Positions 17,630 to 24,813 of a stretch of DNA of 64,000 nucleotides are shown piece by piece. The DNA comes from FW021-bin31 sp964647485 (GTDB taxonomy: Bacteria > Bacteroidota > Bacteroidia > Chitinophagales > Chitinophagaceae). How positions within the stretch are numbered: the stretch's first letter is position 1; each line of letters begins with the position of its first letter. The position numbers and the translations under genes are program-made. The notes under the pieces were generated by a model that was given only the letters and a program-made list of their open reading frames with translations, searched no databases and had not been told where the DNA came from. The stretch spans positions 156,541-220,540 of the forward strand of contig CAZYHV010000001.1 in assembly GCA_964647485.1 (NCBI GenBank). The letters run 5' to 3'.

Positions 17630-19777
17630 GTGGAAGTGACAATAGGATCTATTTTTAATCAAAATTCCACTAAAAAGTTATTAAAAAGTAAAGTTTTGGA
17701 AGAAAACAAAGATTTAAAACAACAAAACGCTGAACAAGAGCAGAAAGAAACAGCGACAACAAATGAAACTGCTGAAAAAAATCAACAAGAAGAAACCGCT
17801 GAAAAGAATGAAGAAGTGACCGAAGAGGACACTACAAAAGAAGAAGCGACCGAAGAGAAAGCGGACACCAAAGAAACAGCTGACAATCAACAGCAGAAAG
17901 AAGAGCAACCGCAGGAATCTGCTCATGACGATTTTGACTGGTCCATAGACAAAAAACATGTTTCTACTTATTCTAAAGAAGAAAAAGAAAAGTATGAAGC
18001 CATGTATGATGGTACTTTCAAAGACATCGAAGAAGAGCAAGTGATTAAAGGTGTTGTTGAAAGCATTACCAATACAGATGCCGTTATCAATATTGGATTC
18101 AAATCCGATGGCTTGATTTCTTTAAATGAGTTCAGAGACATTCCTGACTTGAAAAAGGGGGACGAAGTTGAAGTTTATGTTGTAGAAAAAGAAGATCGCA
18201 ATGGACAGTTAAATTTGAGTCACCGTCAAGCAAGAATTATTCGTTCTTGGGAAAACATCGTGGATGCTTACAAGACCGGAGAAGTTATCGTTGGTACCAT
18301 CATCAATAAAACAAAAGGTGGACTTATTGTCGATATCAATGGTCTAGAAACTTTCTTACCCGGTTCTCAAATCGATGTAAAACCGGTTACAGACTACGAT
18401 CAATATGTGGGTAAAACCATGGAATTCAAAGTAGTAAAAATCAATGAAGCGATTCGCAATGCAGTAGTATCACATAAAGCTCTTATTGAAAGTGATATTG
18501 AACAACAACGTGCAGAAATTATCGGTAAGCTGGAAAAAGGTCAGGTATTGGAAGGAACAATCAAGAATATCACCGACTTTGGAGCATTTATCGATCTGGG
18601 TGGTGTAGATGGTTTATTATATATTACCGATATCAGTTGGGGACGAATCAATCATCCACTGGAAGTACTACAATTAGATCAGAAAGTTAATGTAGTAGTA
18701 CTTGACTTCGATGATGAGAAAAAACGTATCAGCCTTGGCTTGAAACAATTAACACCTCACCCATGGGATACCTTACCGGAAGAAATTCAAGAAGGATCTA
18801 CCGTGAAAGGTAAAATTGTAAATATTGAAGATTATGGTGCTTTCTTAGAAATCCTTCCCGGAGTAGAAGGTTTGATTCACGTATCCGAAATTAGCTGGTC
18901 TTCCACCCCCATCAATGCGAAGGAATTCTTCGATATGGGACAAGAATATGAAGCTAAAGTGGTTACACTGAATAAGGAAGACCGCAAGATGAGCCTTTCT
19001 ATTAAGCAGATGACCGAAGATCCATGGGATAAAATAGAAGAAGAATATCCTGTAGATAGCCAACATAAGAGTGTGGTAAAAAATATTACACCTTATGGCG
19101 TATTTGTTGAAATGGAAACCGGCATTGGTGGCATGGTTCATATTTCTGATCTAAGCTGGACTAAACGTTACGGTCATCCAAATGAATTTACCAAAGTAGG
19201 AGCAGATCTCGATGTGGTAGTCCTCAGCATCGACAGAGAAAATAGAAAATTATCTCTCGGTCATAAACAAATAGAGGAAGATCCTTGGGATACTTTTGAG
19301 AGTGTATTCCCTATTGGTTCTGAACATCAAGGAACGATTGTACGTAGAGACGACAAAGGTGCTAGTGTACAATTAGAATATGGATTGGAAGCTTTCGCCC
19401 CTGCTCGTCATCTAAAAACAGAAGACGATAAGGAACTGAAAGTTGATGATACAATTAATATCATGATTATTGAATTCGATCGTGATGATAAGCGTATTAT
19501 CGTATCTCACACCCGTACTTGGCAACAAAAAATTGCCGATGAAAAAGCAGCTGCCAACAGAGAAAAAAGAGCATCTGCTAAAAGAACCAAGAAGGCCGTC
19601 AAGAATGTACAATCCAAAGTGGAAAAATCTACCTTTGGTGACCTAGACGCCTTAGCAGAAATCAAAGAAAAAATGAAAACTCCTAAGGCTGACAAACCTA
19701 CAGCCCCTAAAAAGGAAGATTCTTCCAATAAGAAAAAGGAAGAAGACCAAAAAGAAGAAGAAAAGGATAATGATTAA
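17630..19777 (+). CDS. rpsA: 30S ribosomal protein S1 with acidic N-terminal extension
   Basis: 715 aa, longer than the roughly 560-600 aa of proteobacterial S1. The first 125 or so residues are a low-complexity Glu/Lys/Thr/Gln tract. Six S1 (OB-fold) repeats follow, for example VLEGTIKNITDFGAFIDLGG in repeat 3 and TVKGKIVNIEDYGAFLEI in repeat 4. The tail is again Lys/Glu-rich. S1 binds mRNA on the small subunit and helps start translation, which matters in a phylum that rarely uses Shine-Dalgarno pairing. The start is GTG at 17630; a second in-frame GTG lies two codons on. It is monocistronic, with a strong promoter and terminator. Confidence 0.95.
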   Translation: MEVTIGSIFNQNSTKKLLKSKVLEENKDLKQQNAEQEQKETATTNETAEKNQQEETAEKNEEVTEEDTTKEEATEEKADTKETADNQQQKEEQPQESAHDDFDWSIDKKHVSTYSKEEKEKYEAMYDGTFKDIEEEQVIKGVVESITNTDAVINIGFKSDGLISLNEFRDIPDLKKGDEVEVYVVEKEDRNGQLNLSHRQARIIRSWENIVDAYKTGEVIVGTIINKTKGGLIVDINGLETFLPGSQIDVKPVTDYDQYVGKTMEFKVVKINEAIRNAVVSHKALIESDIEQQRAEIIGKLEKGQVLEGTIKNITDFGAFIDLGGVDGLLYITDISWGRINHPLEVLQLDQKVNVVVLDFDDEKKRISLGLKQLTPHPWDTLPEEIQEGSTVKGKIVNIEDYGAFLEILPGVEGLIHVSEISWSSTPINAKEFFDMGQEYEAKVVTLNKEDRKMSLSIKQMTEDPWDKIEEEYPVDSQHKSVVKNITPYGVFVEMETGIGGMVHISDLSWTKRYGHPNEFTKVGADLDVVVLSIDRENRKLSLGHKQIEEDPWDTFESVFPIGSEHQGTIVRRDDKGASVQLEYGLEAFAPARHLKTEDDKELKVDDTINIMIIEFDRDDKRIIVSHTRTWQQKIADEKAAANREKRASAKRTKKAVKNVQSKVEKSTFGDLDALAEIKEKMKTPKADKPTAPKKEDSSNKKKEEDQKEEEKDND

Positions 19778-19800
19778 TGATAAGGTTTAATTTTTTCTTT

Positions 19801-19836
19801 AAGGTGGTATCTATAAAGCAGATACCACCTTTTTTA
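19801..19836 (+). terminator. rpsA terminator
   Basis: AAGGTGGTATCT at 19801-19812 and its complement at 19820-19831, followed by a T-run. A 12-bp stem with a 7-nt loop. Confidence 0.9.
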
Positions 19837-19858
19837 TTTATGATTGCTCAAAAATAAC

Positions 19859-19866
19859 TACCTTCG
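19859..19866 (+). promoter_or_regulatory. -7 box of the hydrolase gene
   Basis: TACCTTCG, one mismatch from TAnnTTTG, 17 bases ahead of the ATG at 19884, giving a very short leader. Confidence 0.5.
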
Positions 19867-19883
19867 ATTATCCTTCTCCTTCC

Positions 19884-20552
19884 ATGAAAGATGTATATTT
19901 CATAAGCGGTTTAGGAGCTGACAAACGTCTTCTCCAATATCTAGACATCAAGCATGTCCATTCGCATTATATACACTGGATATCCCCAAAAAAAGGAGAA
20001 ACATGGGAAGATTATGCTAAAAGACTGCTACAACAAATACCAACGCCCAATCCTATCATCATCGGCGTATCAATGGGAGGAATGATGGCCATAGAAATCA
20101 GTAAACTTATTCCTGTAGAACAAATCATCCTCATTTCAAGTGCCAAAACAAAACACGAAATTCCTCCTTATTTTCACCTACTAAAGTACTTCAAAATCCA
20201 TAGATGGTTTCACTATAGCTTCATTATGAAAGTAGGGCTACTCTTTAATAGTATGATTGGAAGTATGGTTTTTGGGCCAAAAAATAAAGCAGAAAAGAAG
20301 CTATTGAAAGAAATTATTCAAGATACCGATGAAACCTTTTTTAAGTGGGCTTGGGATCGGGTAGCCGGTTGGGAAAATGAGTTTATTCCCGACAATCTTA
20401 CTCATATACATGGTAGTAGAGATCACATGCTTCCTATCTATTTTGTACACCCCCATCATACAATCAAAGGTGGAACCCACCTCATGGTATTTCATAAAGC
20501 AGAGGAAATATCGAATATCATTAATAAGTTTATTAGTCCTTTAGTCTTCTAG
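19884..20552 (+). CDS. Alpha/beta hydrolase whose 3' end lies in the octamer array
   Basis: 222 aa. The N-terminal YFISGLGADKRLL is the oxyanion-hole region. The nucleophile elbow is GVSMGGMMA near residue 63, and the catalytic His is in GGTHLMVFHKAEEI near 197. A possible acid is the Asp in HGSRDHMLP. Substrate unknown. The last residues (SPLVF) and the TAG stop are encoded by the first three units of the octamer array, so the natural C-terminus may have been trimmed or extended by the array. The conserved fold ends before this. It is convergent with the AMP nucleosidase gene across the array. Confidence 0.8.
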   Translation: MKDVYFISGLGADKRLLQYLDIKHVHSHYIHWISPKKGETWEDYAKRLLQQIPTPNPIIIGVSMGGMMAIEISKLIPVEQIILISSAKTKHEIPPYFHLLKYFKIHRWFHYSFIMKVGLLFNSMIGSMVFGPKNKAEKKLLKEIIQDTDETFFKWAWDRVAGWENEFIPDNLTHIHGSRDHMLPIYFVHPHHTIKGGTHLMVFHKAEEISNIINKFISPLVF

Positions 20553-20757
20553 TCTTCTAGTCCTTTAGTCTTCTAGTCTTTTAGTCCTTTAGTCCTTTAG
20601 TCCTTTAGTCTTTTAGTCCTTTAGTCTTTTAGTCCTTTAGTCTTCTAGTCTTCTAGTCCTTTAGTCTTCTAGTCCTTTAGTCTTTTAGTCCTTTAGTCCT
20701 TTAGTCATTTAGTCTTTTAGTCTTTTAGTCCTTTAGTCTTTTAGTCCTTTAGTCTAT
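20534..20757 (+). repeat. Octamer array, left half: 28 units of TAGTCnnn
   Basis: 28 consecutive 8-bp units with no register slip (28 x 8 = 224 bp). The five bases TAGTC are invariant. The following three vary: CTT in 13 units, TTT in 7, TTC in 6, ATT and TAT once each. On the other strand the unit is GACTAnnn, the same core as the right half. The third unit provides the hydrolase stop codon. Because 8 is not a multiple of 3, TAG appears in all three frames within 24 bp. Confidence 0.97.
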
Positions 20758-20758
20758 G

Positions 20759-21278
20759 GACTATCCAACTATTTGACTACCAGACTATCCGACTATTTAA
20801 CTATTTGACTATTTGACTATTCGACTACCAGACTATTTGACTATCCGACTATTTGACTATCCGACTATTCGACTATTCGACTATTCGACTATTTGACTAT
20901 TTGACTATCCGACTATTTGACTATTTGACTATCCGACTATTTGACTATTCGACTATCCGACTATTCGACTATTTGACTATTTGACTATTCGACTACCAGA
21001 CTATTCGACTACCAGACTATTCGACTACCAGACTATTTGACTATCCGACTATTTGACTATTCGACTATTTGACTATTCGACTATTTGACTATTCGACTAC
21101 CAGACTATTTGACTATCCGACTATTTGACTATCCGACTATTCGACTATTTGACTACCAGACTATCCGACTATCCGACTATCCGACTATTTGACTACCAGA
21201 CTATTTGACTACCAGACTATTCGACTACCAGACTATCCGACTACCAGACTATTCGACTATCCGACTATCCGACTAAAA
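20759..21278 (+). repeat. Octamer array, right half: 65 units of GACTAnnn, inverted relative to the left half
   Basis: Units follow an exact 8-bp step from 20759 to 21271, checked on each sequence line. The common triplets are TTT, TTC, TCC and CCA. Two units near the start carry A for the first G. The halves meet at TAGTC-TATG-GACTA (20750-20763), an inversion point that could form a small hairpin. The last GACTA supplies the TAG stop of the minus-strand AMP nucleosidase gene. Nothing else fits between the two convergent genes. Confidence 0.97.
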
Positions 21279-22049
21279 CCGTAAATGCTTAATTGTTACC
21301 CCTTTGTTTATCAATTGTTTTAAAGAATCGATTCCAATTTTTAAATGCATATCCACATAATTAATTGAAACTTTCTTATCGCTATCAACCGTTTTTACTC
21401 CTTCCGCAATCAAGGGTTTATCTGAGACCAATAATAAAGCACCGGTGGAGATATGATTATGAAAACCTACCGCAAAGAGGGTAGCAGTCTCCATATCTAC
21501 GGCCATTACCCGAATTTCATTCAAATATTTTTTAAAACCTTTATCATGTTCCCACACCCTTCTATTCGTACTATAAACCGTTCCGGTATAATAGTCCCGA
21601 TGATACTCTCTAATCGTAGTTGAAATAGCCTTTTGTAAGGCAAAAGCAGGTAAAGCAGGCACTTCTGGGGGGAAATAATCATCTGATGCCCCCTCTCCTC
21701 TTACCGCAGCAATCGGTAAAATTAAATCTCCTACATGACTTCCTCTTTTCAATCCGCCACATTTACCCAAGAATAATACCCCTTTGGGTTGAATGGCACT
21801 CAACAAATCCATGATGGTAGCCGCACTGGCACTCCCCATTCCAAAATTAATGATCGTTACGCCATCTGCAGTAGCACATTGCATTGGATAATCCTCCCCT
21901 TTTATTGAAACATGATGCCAATCAGCAAACCGTTCCACATAATCCGAAAAGTTGCATAACAGGATATAATCCCCAAAATTATCGAGCTTTTCTCCTGTAT
22001 ATCTTGGTAGCCAATTGGTAACAATCTCCTTTTTTGATTTTAATGCCAT
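21273..22049 (-). CDS. amn: AMP nucleosidase (short Bacteroidota form)
   Basis: 258 aa, nucleoside phosphorylase fold. It should hydrolyse AMP to adenine and ribose 5-phosphate. Visible family features are the glycine-rich FGMGSASAATIMDLL, GVLFLGKCGGLKRGSHVGD and the ribose-binding VMAVDMETATLFAVG, plus the catalytic-Asp region LLLVSDKPL. The form lacks the N-terminal domain of E. coli Amn. Its stop codon lies in the last unit of the octamer array. apt, which salvages adenine, is two genes away across a 34-bp divergent promoter region, so the two fit a purine-salvage neighbourhood. Confidence 0.88.
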   Translation of the reverse strand: MALKSKKEIVTNWLPRYTGEKLDNFGDYILLCNFSDYVERFADWHHVSIKGEDYPMQCATADGVTIINFGMGSASAATIMDLLSAIQPKGVLFLGKCGGLKRGSHVGDLILPIAAVRGEGASDDYFPPEVPALPAFALQKAISTTIREYHRDYYTGTVYSTNRRVWEHDKGFKKYLNEIRVMAVDMETATLFAVGFHNHISTGALLLVSDKPLIAEGVKTVDSDKKVSINYVDMHLKIGIDSLKQLINKGVTIKHLRF

Positions 22050-22071
22050 ACGTTTTCTTTTAAATTCGGCT

Positions 22072-22079
22072 TATTTTTG
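22072..22079 (+). promoter_or_regulatory. -7 box of the HsdR-N-like gene and apt
   Basis: TATTTTTG, an exact TAnnTTTG match, five bases before the ATG at 22084. The transcript may be nearly leaderless. The box supports this ATG over the in-frame one at 22015, which would overlap amn. Confidence 0.6.
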
Positions 22080-22083
22080 TAAA

Positions 22084-22536
22084 ATGCAACAAAAACCAAT
22101 TCTTATTTCGGTACAATATCCCTCCCCCGACTTTAATATAACAACATCCGGGGGCAAACAGTTGATTTGGGATCCGATAAGAAAGAAAAGAATCGTACTT
22201 ACTCCGGAAGAATGGGTACGACAAAACTTCATTCAATACCTCATCCAAGTAAAAAAGTATCCGTCTTCTCTCCTTTCTGTAGAGAAGCAAATCAAAATCG
22301 GAGAGTTAAGTAAACGCTATGATATCGTTGTTTATCAGGCATCCAAGCCCTGGATGATTGTGGAATGTAAAGAAGGAAAAGTTCAACTTAATGAGAAAAC
22401 ACTCCGTCAAATTCTCAATTATAACATGACTTTAAAAGTACCCTATCTCGTTTTGACCAATGGCGCTCAGACCTTCGGAATCCATAGAACAGATACCCAT
22501 TGGACATTTCTTAACAACCTTCCAAATTGGGAATAA
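22084..22536 (+). CDS. Stand-alone HsdR N-terminal-like (PD-(D/E)XK) protein
   Basis: 150 aa. It resembles the type I restriction enzyme R-subunit N-terminal domain (HSDR_N_2). The nuclease-like core is KRYDIVVY ... WMIVECKEGKVQL, giving the D-ExK pattern, and QILNYNMTLKVPYLVLTNG follows. There is no helicase part and no hsdM or hsdS nearby, so it is not a restriction system. Such small proteins are common in Bacteroidota and have no known role. It is five bases upstream of apt and probably co-transcribed with it. Confidence 0.8.
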   Translation: MQQKPILISVQYPSPDFNITTSGGKQLIWDPIRKKRIVLTPEEWVRQNFIQYLIQVKKYPSSLLSVEKQIKIGELSKRYDIVVYQASKPWMIVECKEGKVQLNEKTLRQILNYNMTLKVPYLVLTNGAQTFGIHRTDTHWTFLNNLPNWE

Positions 22537-22540
22537 AAAA

Positions 22541-23077
22541 ATGAAGATGTTACAAGAAAGAATCTATCATACCATCCGAAACATTCCTGATTTCCCTCAG
22601 AAAGGAATCATCTTTAGGGATATTACTCCTATTTTACAAGATGCGCCATTGTCTAAGGAAATTACGGAGTATATTGGTGATAAATATGCTAAAGATCCTC
22701 CGGATATTGTAGCCGGACTGGAAAGCCGAGGTTTTTTGTTTGGTATCCTGTTGGCACAAAGATTTCAAGTCCCTTTTATTCCTATTCGTAAAAAAGGGAA
22801 ATTACCCTTTCATAAGATTTCCCAAACCTATGATCTTGAATACGGAAAAGCAGAGATTGAAGTTCATACCGATGCTGTTAAACCCGGTCAAAAAGTAATG
22901 ATTCATGATGACCTTTTAGCAACCGGAGGTACAGCAACAGCGGCAGCACAACTTATCCAAAAATTACAAGGTAAAATCCATTCCTTTAATTTTATCATAG
23001 CCCTGGATTCACTGAATGGAAGCAAAACACTCCGTCCCTATAATACGGAGCTTTTTAGTTTGGTACATTATGAATAA
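22541..23077 (+). CDS. apt: Adenine phosphoribosyltransferase
   Basis: 178 aa. It converts adenine and PRPP to AMP in purine salvage. The N-terminus IRNIPDFPQKGIIFRDITPIL, the region VAGLESRGFLFG, and the PRPP loop VMIHDDLLATGGTATAAA are all intact. The start is ATG at 22541; another ATG lies two codons on. An upstream in-frame start inside the preceding gene would add a non-conserved stretch and is rejected. With the divergent AMP nucleosidase it forms an adenine cycle: one releases adenine from AMP and the other recaptures it. Confidence 0.95.
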   Translation: MKMLQERIYHTIRNIPDFPQKGIIFRDITPILQDAPLSKEITEYIGDKYAKDPPDIVAGLESRGFLFGILLAQRFQVPFIPIRKKGKLPFHKISQTYDLEYGKAEIEVHTDAVKPGQKVMIHDDLLATGGTATAAAQLIQKLQGKIHSFNFIIALDSLNGSKTLRPYNTELFSLVHYE

Positions 23078-23166
23078 ATAGAAAGATAAAATCAATATAA
23101 TACAAAGATAACACAGTACCCCTAATCCAAGATTCTAAAAAATTGTATTTGCGGATACTTAAATTA

Positions 23167-23183
23167 ATCGTAATATTGCAATA
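23167..23183 (+). promoter_or_regulatory. Candidate ArsR operator over the -7 region
   Basis: ATCGTAATATTGCAATA contains the perfect palindrome TATTGCAATA (23174-23183) and a pseudo-symmetric ATCGTAAT/ATTGCAAT arrangement. It covers a -7-like TAATATTG (23171-23178), 18 bases before the arsR ATG. An ArsR repressor bound here would block the promoter. Confidence 0.5.
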
Positions 23184-23200
23184 AACAAATTAATAAAAGA

Positions 23201-23530
23201 ATGGGAGTAATCAAATCAGACCTCTTTACTCAGAAACAGAATCAAATCGCCCTTTTTGCAAAAGCCTTCGGTCATCCTGCAAGAGTTGCCATTATACAGC
23301 ATCTATTTAAAATACAAAGATGCATTTGTGGAGATCTAGTAGAAGAAATTGGATTAGCACAACCCACTATTTCACAGCACTTAAAAGAGCTAAAATCTTT
23401 AGGACTTATTAAAGGAAATGTCGAAGGAACAAGCATTTGCTATTGTATTGATTCCGAACAATGGACAAGGATGAAAAAAGTAATGAACGTATTTTTGAAT
23501 CAACCTATACCTGAAACAGACTGCTGCTAA
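23201..23530 (+). CDS. arsR: ArsR-family metalloregulator
   Basis: 109 aa winged-helix repressor. The recognition helix is in LAQPTISQHLKELKSLGLI. Cysteines that could bind As(III) are C41 and C43 (RCICGDL), C80 and C82 (ICYCID), and C108-C109 at the end (TDCC). The CxC at 41/43 lies in the alpha-3 helix region, where classical ArsR senses arsenite. The next gene, 25 bp on, is an ACR3 arsenite exporter, which supports arsenic as the signal. Antimonite could also act. Confidence 0.9.
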   Translation: MGVIKSDLFTQKQNQIALFAKAFGHPARVAIIQHLFKIQRCICGDLVEEIGLAQPTISQHLKELKSLGLIKGNVEGTSICYCIDSEQWTRMKKVMNVFLNQPIPETDCC

Positions 23531-23555
23531 GTAGAAAAAAACATTTAATTTTTCC

Positions 23556-24608
23556 ATGAAACGTTTAAGTTTTCTCGACCGAAATCTAACCTTATGGATC
23601 TTTATCGCAATGGCTATTGGCGTTGGGATTGGATACTTTTTCCCTACATTCCCTAATTTTGTCAACTCCTTAAGTAAGGGAACCACCAATATTCCTATTG
23701 CAATTGGATTAATCCTTATGATGTATCCTCCCTTAGCAAAAGCCAATTATGCCTTGCTACCTAAAGTTTTTCAAGACACAAGATTATTGTCGATCTCTCT
23801 GGTTTTAAATTGGATTGTAGGCCCTCTTCTCATGTTCTTCTTAGCCATCACTTTCTTAAGAAATCATCCTGAGTACATGGTTGGATTAATTCTAATTGGT
23901 TTAGCACGTTGTATCGCAATGGTATTGGTTTGGAATGATTTGGCTGATGGGAGCAGTGAATATGGTGCAGGGCTGGTTGCACTAAACAGCATTTTCCAGG
24001 TTTTTGCATATAGTTTTTACGCCTGGATTTTTATCACCGTTTTGCCTCCTTACTTTGGTTTCAAAGGGGCAATAGTAGATATTTCCATTGGTACCATCGG
24101 TAAGAGTGTTGCTATTTATCTGGGAATTCCTTTCTTGTTAGGTTTTTTAAGTCGATATATACTCGTGAAATTAAAAGGGGAAGCATGGTATAATCATCAA
24201 TTCATTCCGTCCATTTCTCCATTGACACTGATGGCACTGTTGTTTACGATCATTATCATGTTTTCCTTAAAAGGGGAATTAATTGTAGCCATTCCCAAAG
24301 ATGTACTCCTCATTGCCATCCCTCTTTTGATCTATTTTGTTATCATGTTTATCATAGGATTTTTTGTCAGCAAATCAATGGGAACAAAATACGATAAAAC
24401 CGCCTCCGTAGCATTTACAGCAGCCGGAAATAATTTCGAATTAGCAATAGCCGTTGCCATTGCTGTCTTTGGCCTCAATTCAGGACAAGCCTTTGCAGGA
24501 GTTATCGGACCTTTAGTAGAAGTACCGGCACTAATTTTACTGGTGAAAGTTTCATTTTGGTTAAAAAAGAAATATTATCAGTCCCAGCTTGATTATCGCA
24601 GTAACTGA
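23556..24608 (+). CDS. acr3: ACR3-family arsenite efflux permease
   Basis: 350 aa with ten predicted membrane helices. It should export arsenite using the proton gradient. The family Cys is in IGLARCIAMVLVWNDLA near residue 129, and the discontinuous-helix motif with its Glu is in FTAAGNNFELAIAVAIAVFG. It is co-transcribed with arsR. No arsC reductase is adjacent, so this pair alone would handle As(III) but not As(V), unless a reductase lies elsewhere. Confidence 0.93.
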   Translation: MKRLSFLDRNLTLWIFIAMAIGVGIGYFFPTFPNFVNSLSKGTTNIPIAIGLILMMYPPLAKANYALLPKVFQDTRLLSISLVLNWIVGPLLMFFLAITFLRNHPEYMVGLILIGLARCIAMVLVWNDLADGSSEYGAGLVALNSIFQVFAYSFYAWIFITVLPPYFGFKGAIVDISIGTIGKSVAIYLGIPFLLGFLSRYILVKLKGEAWYNHQFIPSISPLTLMALLFTIIIMFSLKGELIVAIPKDVLLIAIPLLIYFVIMFIIGFFVSKSMGTKYDKTASVAFTAAGNNFELAIAVAIAVFGLNSGQAFAGVIGPLVEVPALILLVKVSFWLKKKYYQSQLDYRSN

Positions 24609-24653
24609 CAAAATAAAAAGGAGAAAACTTGCTCAAAAAGATATAGATGAATG

Positions 24654-24737
24654 TGCCCGAGACTGGATTCGAACCAGCATGCCGTTACCGGCACTGCGAC
24701 CTGAACACAGCGCGTCTACCAATTTCGCCACTCGGGC
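24654..24737 (-). tRNA. tRNA-Leu (CAG)
   Basis: 84-nt class II tRNA. The acceptor stem is GCCCGAG/CTCGGGC with discriminator A. The D loop contains AATTGGTAGAC. The anticodon stem-loop is CTGTG-TTCAGGT-CGCAG with anticodon CAG. A long variable arm (TGCCGGTAACGGCA) and the T loop GGTTCGAATCC follow. CCA is not encoded. Confidence 0.95.
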
Positions 24738-24813
24738 ATTCAGGATTCCACTAAATAAAGGGGCACAAAGATAATTCCTTCCAACAAATCCACCAAAACT
24801 AAAGAACAAGAAG

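Noticed and set aside
17714..18040. 108-aa Phe/Leu-rich ORF antisense to rpsA
   Set aside because: It is the mirror of the Glu/Lys-rich S1 extension, and its composition is fully explained by that.
20534..21278. CRISPR or other repeat-spacer array
   Set aside because: The fixed part is five bases and the variable part three, far too short for repeats and spacers. No cas-like genes lie nearby.
20759..21278. A protein-coding repeat region
   Set aside because: TAG occurs in all frames on one strand and TGA (from TTTGAC) on the other, so no frame stays open.
22084..22536. Type I restriction-modification system
   Set aside because: Only the small HsdR-N-like domain is present; there is no helicase, methylase or specificity subunit.
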